From assembly GCF_900115095.1 (NCBI RefSeq), contig NZ_FOVH01000006.1, positions 248,001 through 312,000 on the forward strand: a stretch of 64,000 nucleotides of DNA, in the 5' to 3' direction. Of the stretch, positions 39,923 to 48,166 are shown piece by piece. Origin of the DNA: Actinomadura madurae. Its GTDB lineage: Bacteria; Actinomycetota; Actinomycetes; Streptosporangiales; Streptosporangiaceae. Numbering within the stretch: position 1 is the stretch's first letter; every line of letters starts with the position of its first letter. Made by a program: the position numbers and the translations under genes. Below the pieces are notes generated by a model. That model was given only the letters and a program-made list of their open reading frames with translations, was not told the DNA's origin and did no database searches.

Positions 39923-40028
39923 GCAGCGCCGTCCGCCCCGCACGTCGCTCCGCCGTCCGCGCCCGCGGCGGTCCGGTAAGGTCGTGGGTTCGCCCTCTTC
40001 CACCCCTCGCCGCAGGAGGTCTGCCCGC

Positions 40029-42047
40029 ATGCCCGCCGAGCCCGCCGAACCCAGCGAGTCCGCGGTCCTCGCCGCCGAGCGCGCTCACCTCGCCGAGTCG
40101 CGCGCCGCGCTGCGCCGGATGCGCGAGCACGCGAACAGCCTCACCGCCGACGTCGCCGCCGACTGGGTGTCCCGGCAGTTCCTGGAGTCGCTGCTCGACC
40201 AGCGGGTCGCCGCCCTCGCCGACCACCCGGACACCCCGCTGTTCTTCGGCCGGATGGACCGCGACGGCGACGGCGGCCCCGACCTGCCCGCCGTCATGTA
40301 CGTGGGGCGGCGGCACGTCCACGACGGCGCCGACGGCCGCCCGCTCGTCCTGGACTGGCGCGCCCCCGTGGCGCGGGCGTTCTACCAGGCCGGGCCGGCC
40401 GACCCGATGGGCTGGCGGCTGCGGCGCCGCTTCGGGTTCCAGGCCGGCGAGCTGACCGCGTTCGAGGACGAGCCCCTGGACGGCGGCGACCTCGGCCCGT
40501 CCCGCATCCTCACCGAGGAGATCGAGCGGCCCCGCACCGGGCCGATGCGCGACATCGTCGCCACCATCCAGCCGGAGCAGGACGTGCTCGTCCGCGCCGA
40601 CCTGGCCGGCACGGTGTGCGTGCAGGGCGCCCCCGGCACCGGCAAGACGGCCGTCGGCCTGCACCGCGCCGCCTACCTGCTGTTCACGCACCGGGAGCGG
40701 CTGTCGCGGTCGGGCGTCCTCATCGTCGGGCCGAACCGGGCGTTCCTCGCCTACATCTCGGCGGTGCTGCCAGCGCTCGGCGAGGTCAGGGTCGAGCAGG
40801 CCACGATCGACGACCTGCTCGGGGAGCCGCTGGGAGAGGAGCCCGCGGCCGTCGCCGCCGCCAAGGGCGACGCGCGGATGGCGGACGTGCTCCGCAGGGC
40901 GCTGTGGCTGCACGTCCGCAAGCCCGAGGAGGGCCTCGTCGTCACCCGGGGCGCCGCCCGGTACCGGCTCGCCGACCACGAGGTCCGCGAGATCGCCGCC
41001 GGCCTGCGCGGGACGACCCGGTACGGCTCCGGGCGCGCGGTGTTCGCGCAGCGGCTCGCCCACCAGATCCTCGTCCGGATGGAACGGCGCGGCGAGGCGC
41101 CCGACGACCGCGTCCAGGACCAGGTCGCGCGCAGCAAACCCGTCAAGCAGGTCCTGGACGCGGTGTGGCCGAAGGTGACCGCCGAGCAGGTGCTGCACCG
41201 GCTGCTGTCGGACGGGGAGTTCCTCGCGAGGGCCGCGAAGGGCGTCCTGGACGCGGACGAGCAGGCCGCGCTCCGGTGGGAGAGGCCCGCGCGCTCGCAC
41301 CGGTCGGCCCGGTGGACCGCCGCCGACCGGGCCCTGCTGGACGAGCTGAACGACCTCATCGAGCGCACCGCCTCGCTGGGCCACCTGGTCGTCGACGAGG
41401 CGCAGGACCTCTCCGCGATGCAGCTGCGGGCCCTCGGACGCCGCTGCGCGACGGGCTCGGCGACCGTCCTCGGCGATCTCGCGCAGGGCACCACCCCGTG
41501 GTCGGCGCGGTCGTGGAAGGAGGTCCTCGCCCACCTCGGGCAGGACGGGGAGGTCACCGAGCTGACCCTCGGCTTCCGCGTCCCGGGGACCGTCCTGGAC
41601 TTCGCCGCCCGGCTGCTCCCGCACATCGCGCCCGGCCTGGAGCGGCCGCGCTCGCTGCGCCCCGGCGCCGGCGCGCTGGCCGTGCGCCGCGTCCCCGACC
41701 CCGCCGCGGCCGCCGCCGAGGCCGCCCGCGAGGCCCTCGCCCGCGCCGGCTCGGTCGGGCTGATCGTGCCCGACGCGCGGGCCGCGGCGCACGCGGCGGC
41801 GCTGGGGGCGGCCGGGCTGGACCACGAGGTCCTCGGCGCCGCCTCCGACGGCACCGGACGGCTGCTCGTCGTCCCGGCGACGCTCGCCAAGGGCCTGGAG
41901 TACGACCACGTCATCGTCGCGGAGCCCGCCGCCATCGCCGCCGCGGAGGAGCGCGGCCTAGCCCGCCTCTACGTCGTGCTCACCCGCGCCGTCACGTCCC
42001 TCACCGTCCTGCACCGGGAGGGGCTCCCGGCGGAACTGGCCTCATGA
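40029..42047 (+). CDS. HelD/HelR-like superfamily 1 helicase (RNA polymerase motor)
   Basis: 672 residues. After an N-terminal coiled region (about 1-60) comes YVGRRHVHDGADGRPLVLDW, typical of the HelD family, then Walker A GAPGTGKTA near 200, motif II VDEAQDLS near 455 and a C-terminal motor segment ending KGLEYDHVIV and YVVLTRA. HelD proteins use ATP to strip RNA polymerase from nucleic acid, and the HelR subset protects it from rifamycins. I cannot tell HelR from other HelD by eye. AGGAGGT lies eight bases before the ATG, an ideal ribosome binding site. It ends six bases inside the convergent TetR gene. Confidence 0.9.
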   Translation: MPAEPAEPSESAVLAAERAHLAESRAALRRMREHANSLTADVAADWVSRQFLESLLDQRVAALADHPDTPLFFGRMDRDGDGGPDLPAVMYVGRRHVHDGADGRPLVLDWRAPVARAFYQAGPADPMGWRLRRRFGFQAGELTAFEDEPLDGGDLGPSRILTEEIERPRTGPMRDIVATIQPEQDVLVRADLAGTVCVQGAPGTGKTAVGLHRAAYLLFTHRERLSRSGVLIVGPNRAFLAYISAVLPALGEVRVEQATIDDLLGEPLGEEPAAVAAAKGDARMADVLRRALWLHVRKPEEGLVVTRGAARYRLADHEVREIAAGLRGTTRYGSGRAVFAQRLAHQILVRMERRGEAPDDRVQDQVARSKPVKQVLDAVWPKVTAEQVLHRLLSDGEFLARAAKGVLDADEQAALRWERPARSHRSARWTAADRALLDELNDLIERTASLGHLVVDEAQDLSAMQLRALGRRCATGSATVLGDLAQGTTPWSARSWKEVLAHLGQDGEVTELTLGFRVPGTVLDFAARLLPHIAPGLERPRSLRPGAGALAVRRVPDPAAAAAEAAREALARAGSVGLIVPDARAAAHAAALGAAGLDHEVLGAASDGTGRLLVVPATLAKGLEYDHVIVAEPAAIAAAEERGLARLYVVLTRAVTSLTVLHREGLPAELAS

Positions 42048-42641
42048 CGCGGGGGCGGGCGGCGCGGTGGCCCGGCCGTCGCGCGGGCGCAGGCCGTCGA
42101 AGGCGATTCGCAGCACGTCGTCGCGGGCGCCGGCGCGGCCGGCCGCGTAGGACATCCCGGCCAGCAGTGCCATGACCTCGCCGGGGCCGACGTCCGCGCG
42201 GACGGCGCCGGCCTCCTGCGCGCGTCGGAGCAGCACGCCGACGGCCGCCCTCAGCCCGGGCCCGGCCCGGCCGGTGGCGGCGCGGGCGTCGACGCCCGCC
42301 TCCGCCAGCGCCTCGGTGACGGCCTGCTTGGCCGTCGCCTGCGCGACGACCCGCGAGAAGAAGCCGAAGAACGCGGCGCCGGGGTCGCCGGCGGCGCACA
42401 GGTCCTCCGCCTCCGCCGCGAGCCGCTCCAGCAGCGCGACGAGGACCGCCTCCAGCAGCGATTCCTTGGTCGGGAAGTGCCGGAACACCGTCCCGATCCC
42501 GACCCCCGCCTTCCGCGCGACCTCCTCGGTGGAGGCCGAGGTCCCCTGGACGGCGAAGACCTCCTCGGCCGCGGCGAGGACCTTCGCGCGGTTGCGCTGG
42601 GCGTCCGCGCGAAGGGGCCTGCCGGACGGCGGTGATGTCAT
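42042..42641 (-). CDS. TetR-family regulator of the NTF2-like pair
   Basis: 199 residues. HTH at about 14-60 (EEVARKAGVGIGTVFRHFPTKE). Downstream is an Ala/Arg-rich ligand domain. It is divergent from two NTF2-like genes, and the 80-base gap holds a strong promoter with two copies of a GGAG-N6-CTCC palindrome, as expected for TetR autoregulation and repression of the neighbour. Its end overlaps the convergent helicase by six bases. Confidence 0.93.
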   Translation of the reverse strand: MTSPPSGRPLRADAQRNRAKVLAAAEEVFAVQGTSASTEEVARKAGVGIGTVFRHFPTKESLLEAVLVALLERLAAEAEDLCAAGDPGAAFFGFFSRVVAQATAKQAVTEALAEAGVDARAATGRAGPGLRAAVGVLLRRAQEAGAVRADVGPGEVMALLAGMSYAAGRAGARDDVLRIAFDGLRPRDGRATAPPAPAS

Positions 42642-42653
42642 CGCGGCCTTCCG

Positions 42654-42705
42654 TTGACAAGTGGAGTTGTCGCTCCGTATTTTCTCATGCGGAGCACGTA
42701 CTCCG
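42654..42705 (+). promoter_or_regulatory. Promoter with two TetR-type operators before the NTF2-like genes
   Basis: A perfect -35 TTGACA (42654-42659) and -10 TATTTT (42678-42683) are 18 bases apart. The palindrome GGAG-N6-CTCC occurs between them (42663-42676) and again at the predicted start (42691-42704), 28 bases centre to centre. Repressor on these sites would block polymerase. The divergent TetR gene is the likely regulator. Confidence 0.7.
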
Positions 42706-42721
42706 ATTGTAGGGGAGAGCC

Positions 42722-43120
42722 ATGTCCGAGTTCGCCAGCCCCCGGGCCGTCTTCCAGCGGCTGATCGACGGGATCACCGCCCGGCGGCCCGAGGGGCTGC
42801 CGCAGCTGTACGCGCGGGACGCCGTGGTCGTGCACCCGTTCGCCCACCCCGCCTCGCGCCTGGAGGGCCGCGAGGCGCTGCGCGAGCACTTCGCCCGGCT
42901 GACGACGTGGCCGATGGAGCTCGAGGCGCGCAACGTCGTCGTCCACCAGACCGCAGACCCGGAGGTCATCATCGCGGAGTTCGAGTACCAGGGCCGCAAC
43001 ACCGAGACGGGGCGCGAGTTCGTCGTCCCCAACATCTTCGTCCTCCGGGTGCGCGACGGGCACATCGTCGAGTCCCGCGACTACGCCCACCACCGGGCGT
43101 TCGACGAGGCGATGGCATGA
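42722..43120 (+). CDS. NTF2-like (SnoaL/ketosteroid isomerase fold) protein
   Basis: 132 residues with the cone-shaped NTF2 fold pattern: an N-terminal helix (SPRAVFQRLIDGI), LPQLYARDAVVVHPFA, LEGREALREHFARL, ending HIVESRDYAHHRAFDEA. Members are isomerases, dehydratases or cyclases, or only bind ligand. It shares this outline along its whole length with the next gene product, from which it differs mainly by single residues. It is under a two-operator promoter and TetR control, so an inducer, perhaps a polycyclic aromatic or terpenoid compound, is likely. Function open. Confidence 0.9.
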   Translation: MSEFASPRAVFQRLIDGITARRPEGLPQLYARDAVVVHPFAHPASRLEGREALREHFARLTTWPMELEARNVVVHQTADPEVIIAEFEYQGRNTETGREFVVPNIFVLRVRDGHIVESRDYAHHRAFDEAMA

Positions 43121-43533
43121 CGCGCCCCGCGCCCGCGTCGCCCCGCGAGGTGTTCGCACGGCTCAGTGAGGGCATCTCGGCCGGCCGCTGGGACGAGCTG
43201 GCGGCCTTGTACGCCGAGGACGCCGTCGTCGAGCAGCCGTTGGCGCCCCCGCCCGCGCCGCCGCGCCTGGAGGGGCGCGCGACGCTCGACCGGCACTTCC
43301 GCGCCGCCGGCGCCGGGCCGCTGGAGCTGCGCGTCCGCGACGTGGTGGTGCACGACACCGCCGATCCGGAGGTGATCGTCGTGGAGTACGGCTACGACGG
43401 CCGCGTCGCCACCACCGGCCGGACGTTCACCGTCGCCAACATCCTGGTGCTGCGGATCCGGGACGGCCTCATCGTGGAGTCCCGCGACTACCACGACCAC
43501 CCGGGGCTGGCGCGGGCGCTGGCACCTGGCTGA
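43117..43533 (+). CDS. NTF2-like protein, second copy
   Basis: 138 residues, ATG overlapping the previous stop (ATGA). The sequence aligns end to end with the preceding protein (SPREVFARLSEGI, LAALYAEDAVVEQPLA, LEGRATLDRHFRAA, LIVESRDYHDHPG). A tandem duplication and an obligate heterodimer are both plausible; NTF2-like folds commonly dimerise. It has an extra Pro-rich loop (APPPAPPRL). No other biosynthetic gene is in the operon. Confidence 0.9.
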   Translation: MTRPAPASPREVFARLSEGISAGRWDELAALYAEDAVVEQPLAPPPAPPRLEGRATLDRHFRAAGAGPLELRVRDVVVHDTADPEVIVVEYGYDGRVATTGRTFTVANILVLRIRDGLIVESRDYHDHPGLARALAPG

Positions 43534-43588
43534 TCCGGCCGCTCGGGCGGTTGACTCGCCGTCCCGGCGGTTCCTAGGCTGGACCGAT

Positions 43589-43608
43589 CATACCGACCGG
43601 TTGGTATG
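43589..43608. promoter_or_regulatory. 20-bp near-perfect palindrome before the acyl-CoA dehydrogenase pair
   Basis: CATACCGACCGGTTGGTATG is symmetric at 9 of 10 positions and lies about 55 bases before the start of the first dehydrogenase. It has the form of a TetR-family operator of acyl-CoA genes. The only nearby TetR gene has a different predicted site, so the regulator is probably elsewhere. Confidence 0.55.
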
Positions 43609-43660
43609 TTCGTTGCGGGTGGCCCGGCCGCCACCCTCGCCACGCGCGGAGGTTCGCCCT

Positions 43661-44854
43661 GTGAGCACAGCACCGCCCGACGCCGACGAGCTGAGCAGGC
43701 GGGTCGGCGAGTTCCTCGCCGCACACGACCCCTCGGTGACAGAGCCCCTGGAGTTCCTGCGCGCCCGGTTCGACGCCGGGCTCGCCTGGGTCCACTACCC
43801 CGAAGGGCTCGGCGGGCTCGGCGCCCCGCGGCACCTGCAGCCCGCCGTCGACCGCCGGTTCGCCGAGGCGGGCGCGCCGGCCAACCACCCGGAGCGCAAC
43901 GGCATCGGGCTCGGCATGGCGGCCCCGACGATCCTGGCGTTCGGCACCGAGGAGCAGAAGCGCCGCTTCCTGCGCCCGCTGTGGACCGGCGAGGAGCTGT
44001 GGTGCCAGCTGTTCAGCGAGCCCGGCGCCGGCTCCGACCTCGCCGCGCTCGCCACCCGCGCCGTCCGCGACGGCGACGCCTGGACGGTCGACGGGCAGAA
44101 GGTCTGGACGTCCATGGCCCACGAGGCCCGCTGGGCGATCCTCGTCACCCGCACCGACCCGGGCGTCCCCAAGCACCGCGGCATGACCTACTTCGTCTGC
44201 GACATGACCGCGCCGGGCGTCGAGGTCCGGCCGCTGCGGCAGATCACCGGCGAGGCCGAGTTCAACGAGGTGTTCCTCACCGGCGTGCGGATCCCCGACG
44301 GGCACCGGCTCGGCGAGGTCGGGGAGGGCTGGCGGGTCGCGACGACGACCCTGATGAACGAGCGGGTCGCGATCGGCGGCAGCGCCGCGCCGCGCGAGAG
44401 CGGCATGATCGGGGTGGTCGCCGGGCTCTGGCGGGACCGTCCCGAGCTGCGGACCCCGGCACTGCACGACGCCCTGCTGCGGGCGTGGGTGGAGACCGAG
44501 GCGGCCCGGCTCACCGGGGCGCGGCTGCGCCAGCAGCTCGCCGCCGGGCGTCCCGGCCCCGAGGGGTCGGGCGCCAAGCTGGCCTTCGCCAGGCTCAACC
44601 AGGAGGTGTCCGGCCTGGAGCTGGAGCTGCTCGGCGAGGACGGCCTGCGCTACGACGACTGGACGATGCGCCGCCCCACCGAGGTGGACTTCACCCGCCG
44701 CTCGCCCGGCTACCGCTACCTGCGCGCTAAGGGCAACTCCATCGAGGGCGGCACCTCGGAGATCCTCCGCAACATCATCGCCGAGCGCGTCCTCGGCCTG
44801 CCCGGCGAGATCCGCGTCGACAAGGACGTGGCGTGGAAGGACCTGCCCAAATGA
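43661..44854 (+). CDS. Acyl-CoA dehydrogenase subunit (catalytic)
   Basis: 397 residues. QLFSEPGAGSDLAAL and VDGQKVWTSMAHEA are the FAD and substrate motifs, and the C-terminal GNSIEGGTSEILRNIIAERVLGLPGE is the classic ending that binds the adenine part of FAD. It and the next gene form the heteromeric dehydrogenase type known from mycobacterial steroid side-chain degradation (FadE pairs), where each subunit supplies half an active site. GTG 43661 follows GGAGG by eight bases. No steroid genes are in the window, so the acyl group is unknown. Confidence 0.92.
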   Translation: MSTAPPDADELSRRVGEFLAAHDPSVTEPLEFLRARFDAGLAWVHYPEGLGGLGAPRHLQPAVDRRFAEAGAPANHPERNGIGLGMAAPTILAFGTEEQKRRFLRPLWTGEELWCQLFSEPGAGSDLAALATRAVRDGDAWTVDGQKVWTSMAHEARWAILVTRTDPGVPKHRGMTYFVCDMTAPGVEVRPLRQITGEAEFNEVFLTGVRIPDGHRLGEVGEGWRVATTTLMNERVAIGGSAAPRESGMIGVVAGLWRDRPELRTPALHDALLRAWVETEAARLTGARLRQQLAAGRPGPEGSGAKLAFARLNQEVSGLELELLGEDGLRYDDWTMRRPTEVDFTRRSPGYRYLRAKGNSIEGGTSEILRNIIAERVLGLPGEIRVDKDVAWKDLPK

Positions 44855-45924
44855 GCGACCTGCTGTACGGCGAGATCGAGAACGATCTGCGTGCGAGCGT
44901 CCGCGACGTGCTCGGCGACAAGGCCCCCTGGACCTCCGTCCTCGCCGGCACCGAGAAGGACGAGCCGTACGACGCGGATCTGTGGCGGGCCGTCGCCGGG
45001 CAGCTCGGCTGCGCCGGGCTGCCCGTCCCCGAGGGCCTCGGCGGCGCGGGGGCCACGTGGCGCGAGACGGCCGTGGTCATGGAGGAGCTGGGCCGTTCCG
45101 CCGCGCCCGTCCCGTTCCTGACCAGCTCCGTGATCGCCACCGCCGCCCTGCTGGCCGCCGGGGAGCGGGACCTGCTCGCGCGGCTCGCGGCGGGGGAGCG
45201 GATCGCGGTCCTGGCCGTCCCGTTCAGCACCGGACCGGGCGAGGCCGCCGAGACCGTCCGAGTGGAGGACGGGACGCTGACCGGCGAGGTCACCAGCGTC
45301 GCCGACGGCATGGCCGCCGACGTCCTGCTCGTCCCGGCCGGCGGCGCGCTCTGGGCGGTGGACGCCGGCGCCGCCGGCCGCACCGCGGTGACCTCGCTCG
45401 ACATGACCCGGCGGCTCGCCGACATCACCCTGTCGGGCGCCCCCGCCCGCCGCGTCGCCGAGGGGACCGGTGCCGTGCGCACGGCCCTGCTCACCGGCGC
45501 GGCGCTGCTGGCGTCCGAGCAGCTCGGCCTCGCCGAGCGCTGCCTGGACGACACCGTCGCCTACGTGAAGACCCGGTACCAGTTCGGCCGCCCGGTGGGC
45601 TCCTACCAGGGCCTCAAGCACCGGCTCGCCGACCTGTGGACGTCGGTCACGCAGGCCCGCGCGGTCGCTCGCCACGCGGCGTCGTGCGTGGCCGCCGGCG
45701 ACGAGGACACGCCGATCGCGGTCGCGGTCGCCCAGGCCCACTGCTCGGCGGTCGCGGTCGAGGCGGCCGAGGAGTGCGTGCAGATGCACGGCGGCATCGG
45801 CTTCACCTGGGAGCATCCCGCGCACCTCTACCTCAAGCGGGCCAAGGCCGACTCCATCGCCCTCGGCACCCCCGACCGGCACCGCGCCGCCCTGGCCGCG
45901 CTGGTCGACCTGCCCCCGGCCTGA
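44851..45924 (+). CDS. Acyl-CoA dehydrogenase subunit (partner)
   Basis: 357 residues. It has the fold but a shorter, degenerate central region: PVPEGLGGAGATWRET, LGLAERCLDDTVAYVKTRYQFGRPVGSYQGLKHRLAD and HGGIGFTWEHPAHLYLKRAK. FAD-binding motifs of the middle domain are absent (long Ala/Gly linker with LVPAGGALWAVD). ATG overlaps the previous stop, so subunits are made in equal amounts. The pair should be an alpha2-beta2 dehydrogenase. Confidence 0.92.
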   Translation: MSDLLYGEIENDLRASVRDVLGDKAPWTSVLAGTEKDEPYDADLWRAVAGQLGCAGLPVPEGLGGAGATWRETAVVMEELGRSAAPVPFLTSSVIATAALLAAGERDLLARLAAGERIAVLAVPFSTGPGEAAETVRVEDGTLTGEVTSVADGMAADVLLVPAGGALWAVDAGAAGRTAVTSLDMTRRLADITLSGAPARRVAEGTGAVRTALLTGAALLASEQLGLAERCLDDTVAYVKTRYQFGRPVGSYQGLKHRLADLWTSVTQARAVARHAASCVAAGDEDTPIAVAVAQAHCSAVAVEAAEECVQMHGGIGFTWEHPAHLYLKRAKADSIALGTPDRHRAALAALVDLPPA

Positions 45925-45927
45925 CGC

Positions 45928-46806
45928 TCAGCCGGACGGTCCCGCGCCGCCGGCGGGGCCGTCCGGGCGGCCGGTGAGGACGGCGAGGATCCGCGTCCCC
46001 TCGGGAAAGGCGCCCCGGCCGGCCAGCGCGAACAGCCCGGCCATCATCTTCGCCGTGTAGATCCGGTCGAGGACGATCCCGTGCCGCTCGGCGAAGTCGC
46101 CGATGAAGGCGTCCAGCTCCGGGGTCCTCCTGGCGTAGCCGCCGAAGTGGAAGCCGTCCTCGACGTGCCAGGTCCCGCGCCGCCCGCCGTAGGTCTCGCG
46201 CTGGAGGCGCTCGACCTCGCCCTCCATGAAGCCGCCCTTGAGGACGGAGAACCCGACGGCGCGCCGGCCCGGGGCCAGGCCGGCGGCGAGGCCGGCGAGG
46301 GTCCCGCCCGTGCCGCACGGGCAGCACACGACGTCGAAGCCAGGGACCTCCGCCCCGAGTTCCGCGCAGCCACGGACGGCGAGGGCGTTGCTCCCTCCCT
46401 CCGGCAGGAGGTAGAAGTCGCCCCATTCCCGCCGGAGCGCGGCGATGACGTCCGGTTCGTCTTTGCGCCGGTACGTGCCGCGGTCCATGTAGGTGAGGCG
46501 CATGCCCATCCGGGCGGCGTAGGTGAGCGGGTCGTTCAGCGGCAGGTGCTCCTCGCCGCGGACCACCCCGATCGTCGCGAACCCGTAGATCCTGCCGGCC
46601 GCCGCCGCGGCACGGAGGTGGTTGGAGTAGGCGCCGCCGAACGTCAGGAGCGTCCCGTGCTCGCGCGCGGGACCGATGTTGTGCTTGAGCTTGCGCCACT
46701 TGTTGCCCGGCAGCTCCGGGTGGACCAGGTCGTCCCGCTTCAGGAACAGCCGCAGGCCGCGCCGTGCCGCGCGGTCGTCGTCCAGCTCCAGGACCGGCGA
46801 GGTCAT
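45928..46806 (-). CDS. PLP-dependent ACC deaminase/D-cysteine desulfhydrase family
   Basis: 292 residues. The PLP Lys is in ELPGNKWRKLKHN near 42, TFGGAYSNHLRAAAAAG follows, LPEGGSNALA is the phosphate loop, and CGTGGTLAGLAAGL binds the cofactor phosphate. The family contains 1-aminocyclopropane-1-carboxylate deaminase and D-cysteine desulfhydrase; the residues that would separate them could not be settled by eye. Its ATG overlaps the stop of the adenylate-kinase-like gene upstream (ATGA), an unusual partnership. Confidence 0.9.
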   Translation of the reverse strand: MTSPVLELDDDRAARRGLRLFLKRDDLVHPELPGNKWRKLKHNIGPAREHGTLLTFGGAYSNHLRAAAAAGRIYGFATIGVVRGEEHLPLNDPLTYAARMGMRLTYMDRGTYRRKDEPDVIAALRREWGDFYLLPEGGSNALAVRGCAELGAEVPGFDVVCCPCGTGGTLAGLAAGLAPGRRAVGFSVLKGGFMEGEVERLQRETYGGRRGTWHVEDGFHFGGYARRTPELDAFIGDFAERHGIVLDRIYTAKMMAGLFALAGRGAFPEGTRILAVLTGRPDGPAGGAGPSG

Positions 46807-47447
46807 CGCGGCATCGGCAGGCCGAGCCTCTCCCGGATCTCGCGCTGCACCTCGTCGATGCCCGGCCGCGCGTCCACCGTGACCACGTACTCCTTGCGGC
46901 CGAACAGCTCCAGGATCGGGTCGGTCCTCTCGTGGTAGTCGCGCATCCGCTCGGCGAGCGCCTCCTCGGTGTCGTCCTCGCGGGGGACCAGCCCGCCCCC
47001 GCACACGTCGCAGCGCCCCTCCACCGTCGGGCGGTCGGCGATCAGGTTGTAGTCCATCCCGCACCGGGAGCAGAGCCGGCGCGCCAGCGCGCGGCGGCGG
47101 ACCTCCGCGTCCGGCAGGTCGAGGTGGATCACCCCGTCGATGTCGTAGCTCTCCAGGAAGAACTCCGTCTGCCGGCGGCTGCGCGGGAACCCGTCGACGA
47201 CGAACCCGTAGTTCCAGTCGTGCTGGTCGAGCCGCTCCCGCACGACGCTCTCGGCCAGGTCGTCCCCCACCAGCTCCCCGGCCGCCATGATGCGCCGCAC
47301 CTGCGCGCCCAGCTTGGTGTGGTTCTTCACGTGCCAGCGGAAGACGTCACCGACGCTGATGTGCACGATGTCCAGGTCCCGCGCGAGCAGCTCCGACTGC
47401 GTCCCCTTGCCGCTGCCGACCGGGCCGATGATGACGTACTTGCGCAT
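46803..47447 (-). CDS. Adenylate-kinase-like nucleoside monophosphate kinase with zinc LID
   Basis: 214 residues. P-loop GPVGSGKGTQ, the AMP-binding segment (ISVGDVFRWHVKNHTKLG), DGFPRSRRQTEF, and a LID with four Cys (CSRCG and CDVCG) that can hold zinc. It resembles AdkA but differs from housekeeping Adk at the start of the AMP helix, suggesting a second, specialised kinase. The main adk of actinomycetes sits next to secY, which is absent here. It is coupled to the PLP enzyme by an ATGA overlap and lies 14 bases from the stress-protein gene. Confidence 0.9.
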   Translation of the reverse strand: MRKYVIIGPVGSGKGTQSELLARDLDIVHISVGDVFRWHVKNHTKLGAQVRRIMAAGELVGDDLAESVVRERLDQHDWNYGFVVDGFPRSRRQTEFFLESYDIDGVIHLDLPDAEVRRRALARRLCSRCGMDYNLIADRPTVEGRCDVCGGGLVPREDDTEEALAERMRDYHERTDPILELFGRKEYVVTVDARPGIDEVQREIRERLGLPMPR

Positions 47448-47461
47448 GGTCGGCCGCCTGG

Positions 47462-48016
47462 TCAGAGCGGGAGGCGCAGGCGGCGGCCGAGCCTGCGGAA
47501 CCGCGAGTCGGGGGCATGACCGGGCGCCTCGCCCGTCGCGGTCAGGCTCTCCAGCAGCGTGTCGAACGCGGGCGGGCGGACGCACACCAGCGTCGCGCGG
47601 GCCCTGCGGGCGCAGTGCAGCCGCACGGACGGCCGCAGCAGCCTCGAGAACGGCCCCCGCGCCCCGTGCCCGACGACCAGCAGGTCGTCCTCGCCGGCCA
47701 GCCGGACCAGGGTGGCCCCCGGCTCCCCGACGAGCGCCAGCGCGGTCATCTCCACGCCGTCGGGCGGTCCGTCGCACACCTCCGTCAGCAACCGGGCGAT
47801 GAGCTCCGCCCCGGACGCGCGCAGCGCCTCGGTGATGCCGCAGCCGAGCTGCCCCGCCGCCGACACGTGCGGGGGCAGCGGCGCGGCGTGCGCGACCAGC
47901 AGCGGCAGCCGGCGCAGCCGCGCCTCGCCGATCGCCCAGGACAGCGCGCAGCGCGCACCCGCGGAGTCGTCCACCCCCACCACGACGCGGGGGCCGCCCT
48001 CCGGTCTCGCGATCAC
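47462..48016 (-). CDS. Universal stress protein (UspA) family
   Basis: 184 residues with one Usp domain: VVVGVDDSAGARCALSWAIGEA at the N-terminus and LLVVGHGARGPFSRLLRPSVRLHCARRARATLVCVR. The ATP-binding Gly motif is G-x2-G-x9-S-like rather than the standard form, so nucleotide binding is uncertain. A 40-residue Arg-rich tail is added. It is the first gene of a minus-strand run with the kinase and PLP genes. Confidence 0.88.
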   Translation of the reverse strand: MIARPEGGPRVVVGVDDSAGARCALSWAIGEARLRRLPLLVAHAAPLPPHVSAAGQLGCGITEALRASGAELIARLLTEVCDGPPDGVEMTALALVGEPGATLVRLAGEDDLLVVGHGARGPFSRLLRPSVRLHCARRARATLVCVRPPAFDTLLESLTATGEAPGHAPDSRFRRLGRRLRLPL

Positions 48017-48166
48017 GGTCGGTCCCTCCTGTGGCCGCCGGGTGACAGCAGTCTAGACAGAAGGCATACCCGTTCCAGCGCCGAAGTTCTACGTTCTGGA
48101 AACACCTGTTTGCGATAAGGCGTGGCCCCTGGACCGGCCGCCGCCGCGCGGGGCAGACTTTCCGGT

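Noticed and set aside
48074..48102. TTCCAG-N17-CTGGAA inverted repeat between the stress-protein and XdhC-like genes
   Set aside because: Short arms with a long spacer and no supporting promoter or regulator; not strong enough to list as a site.
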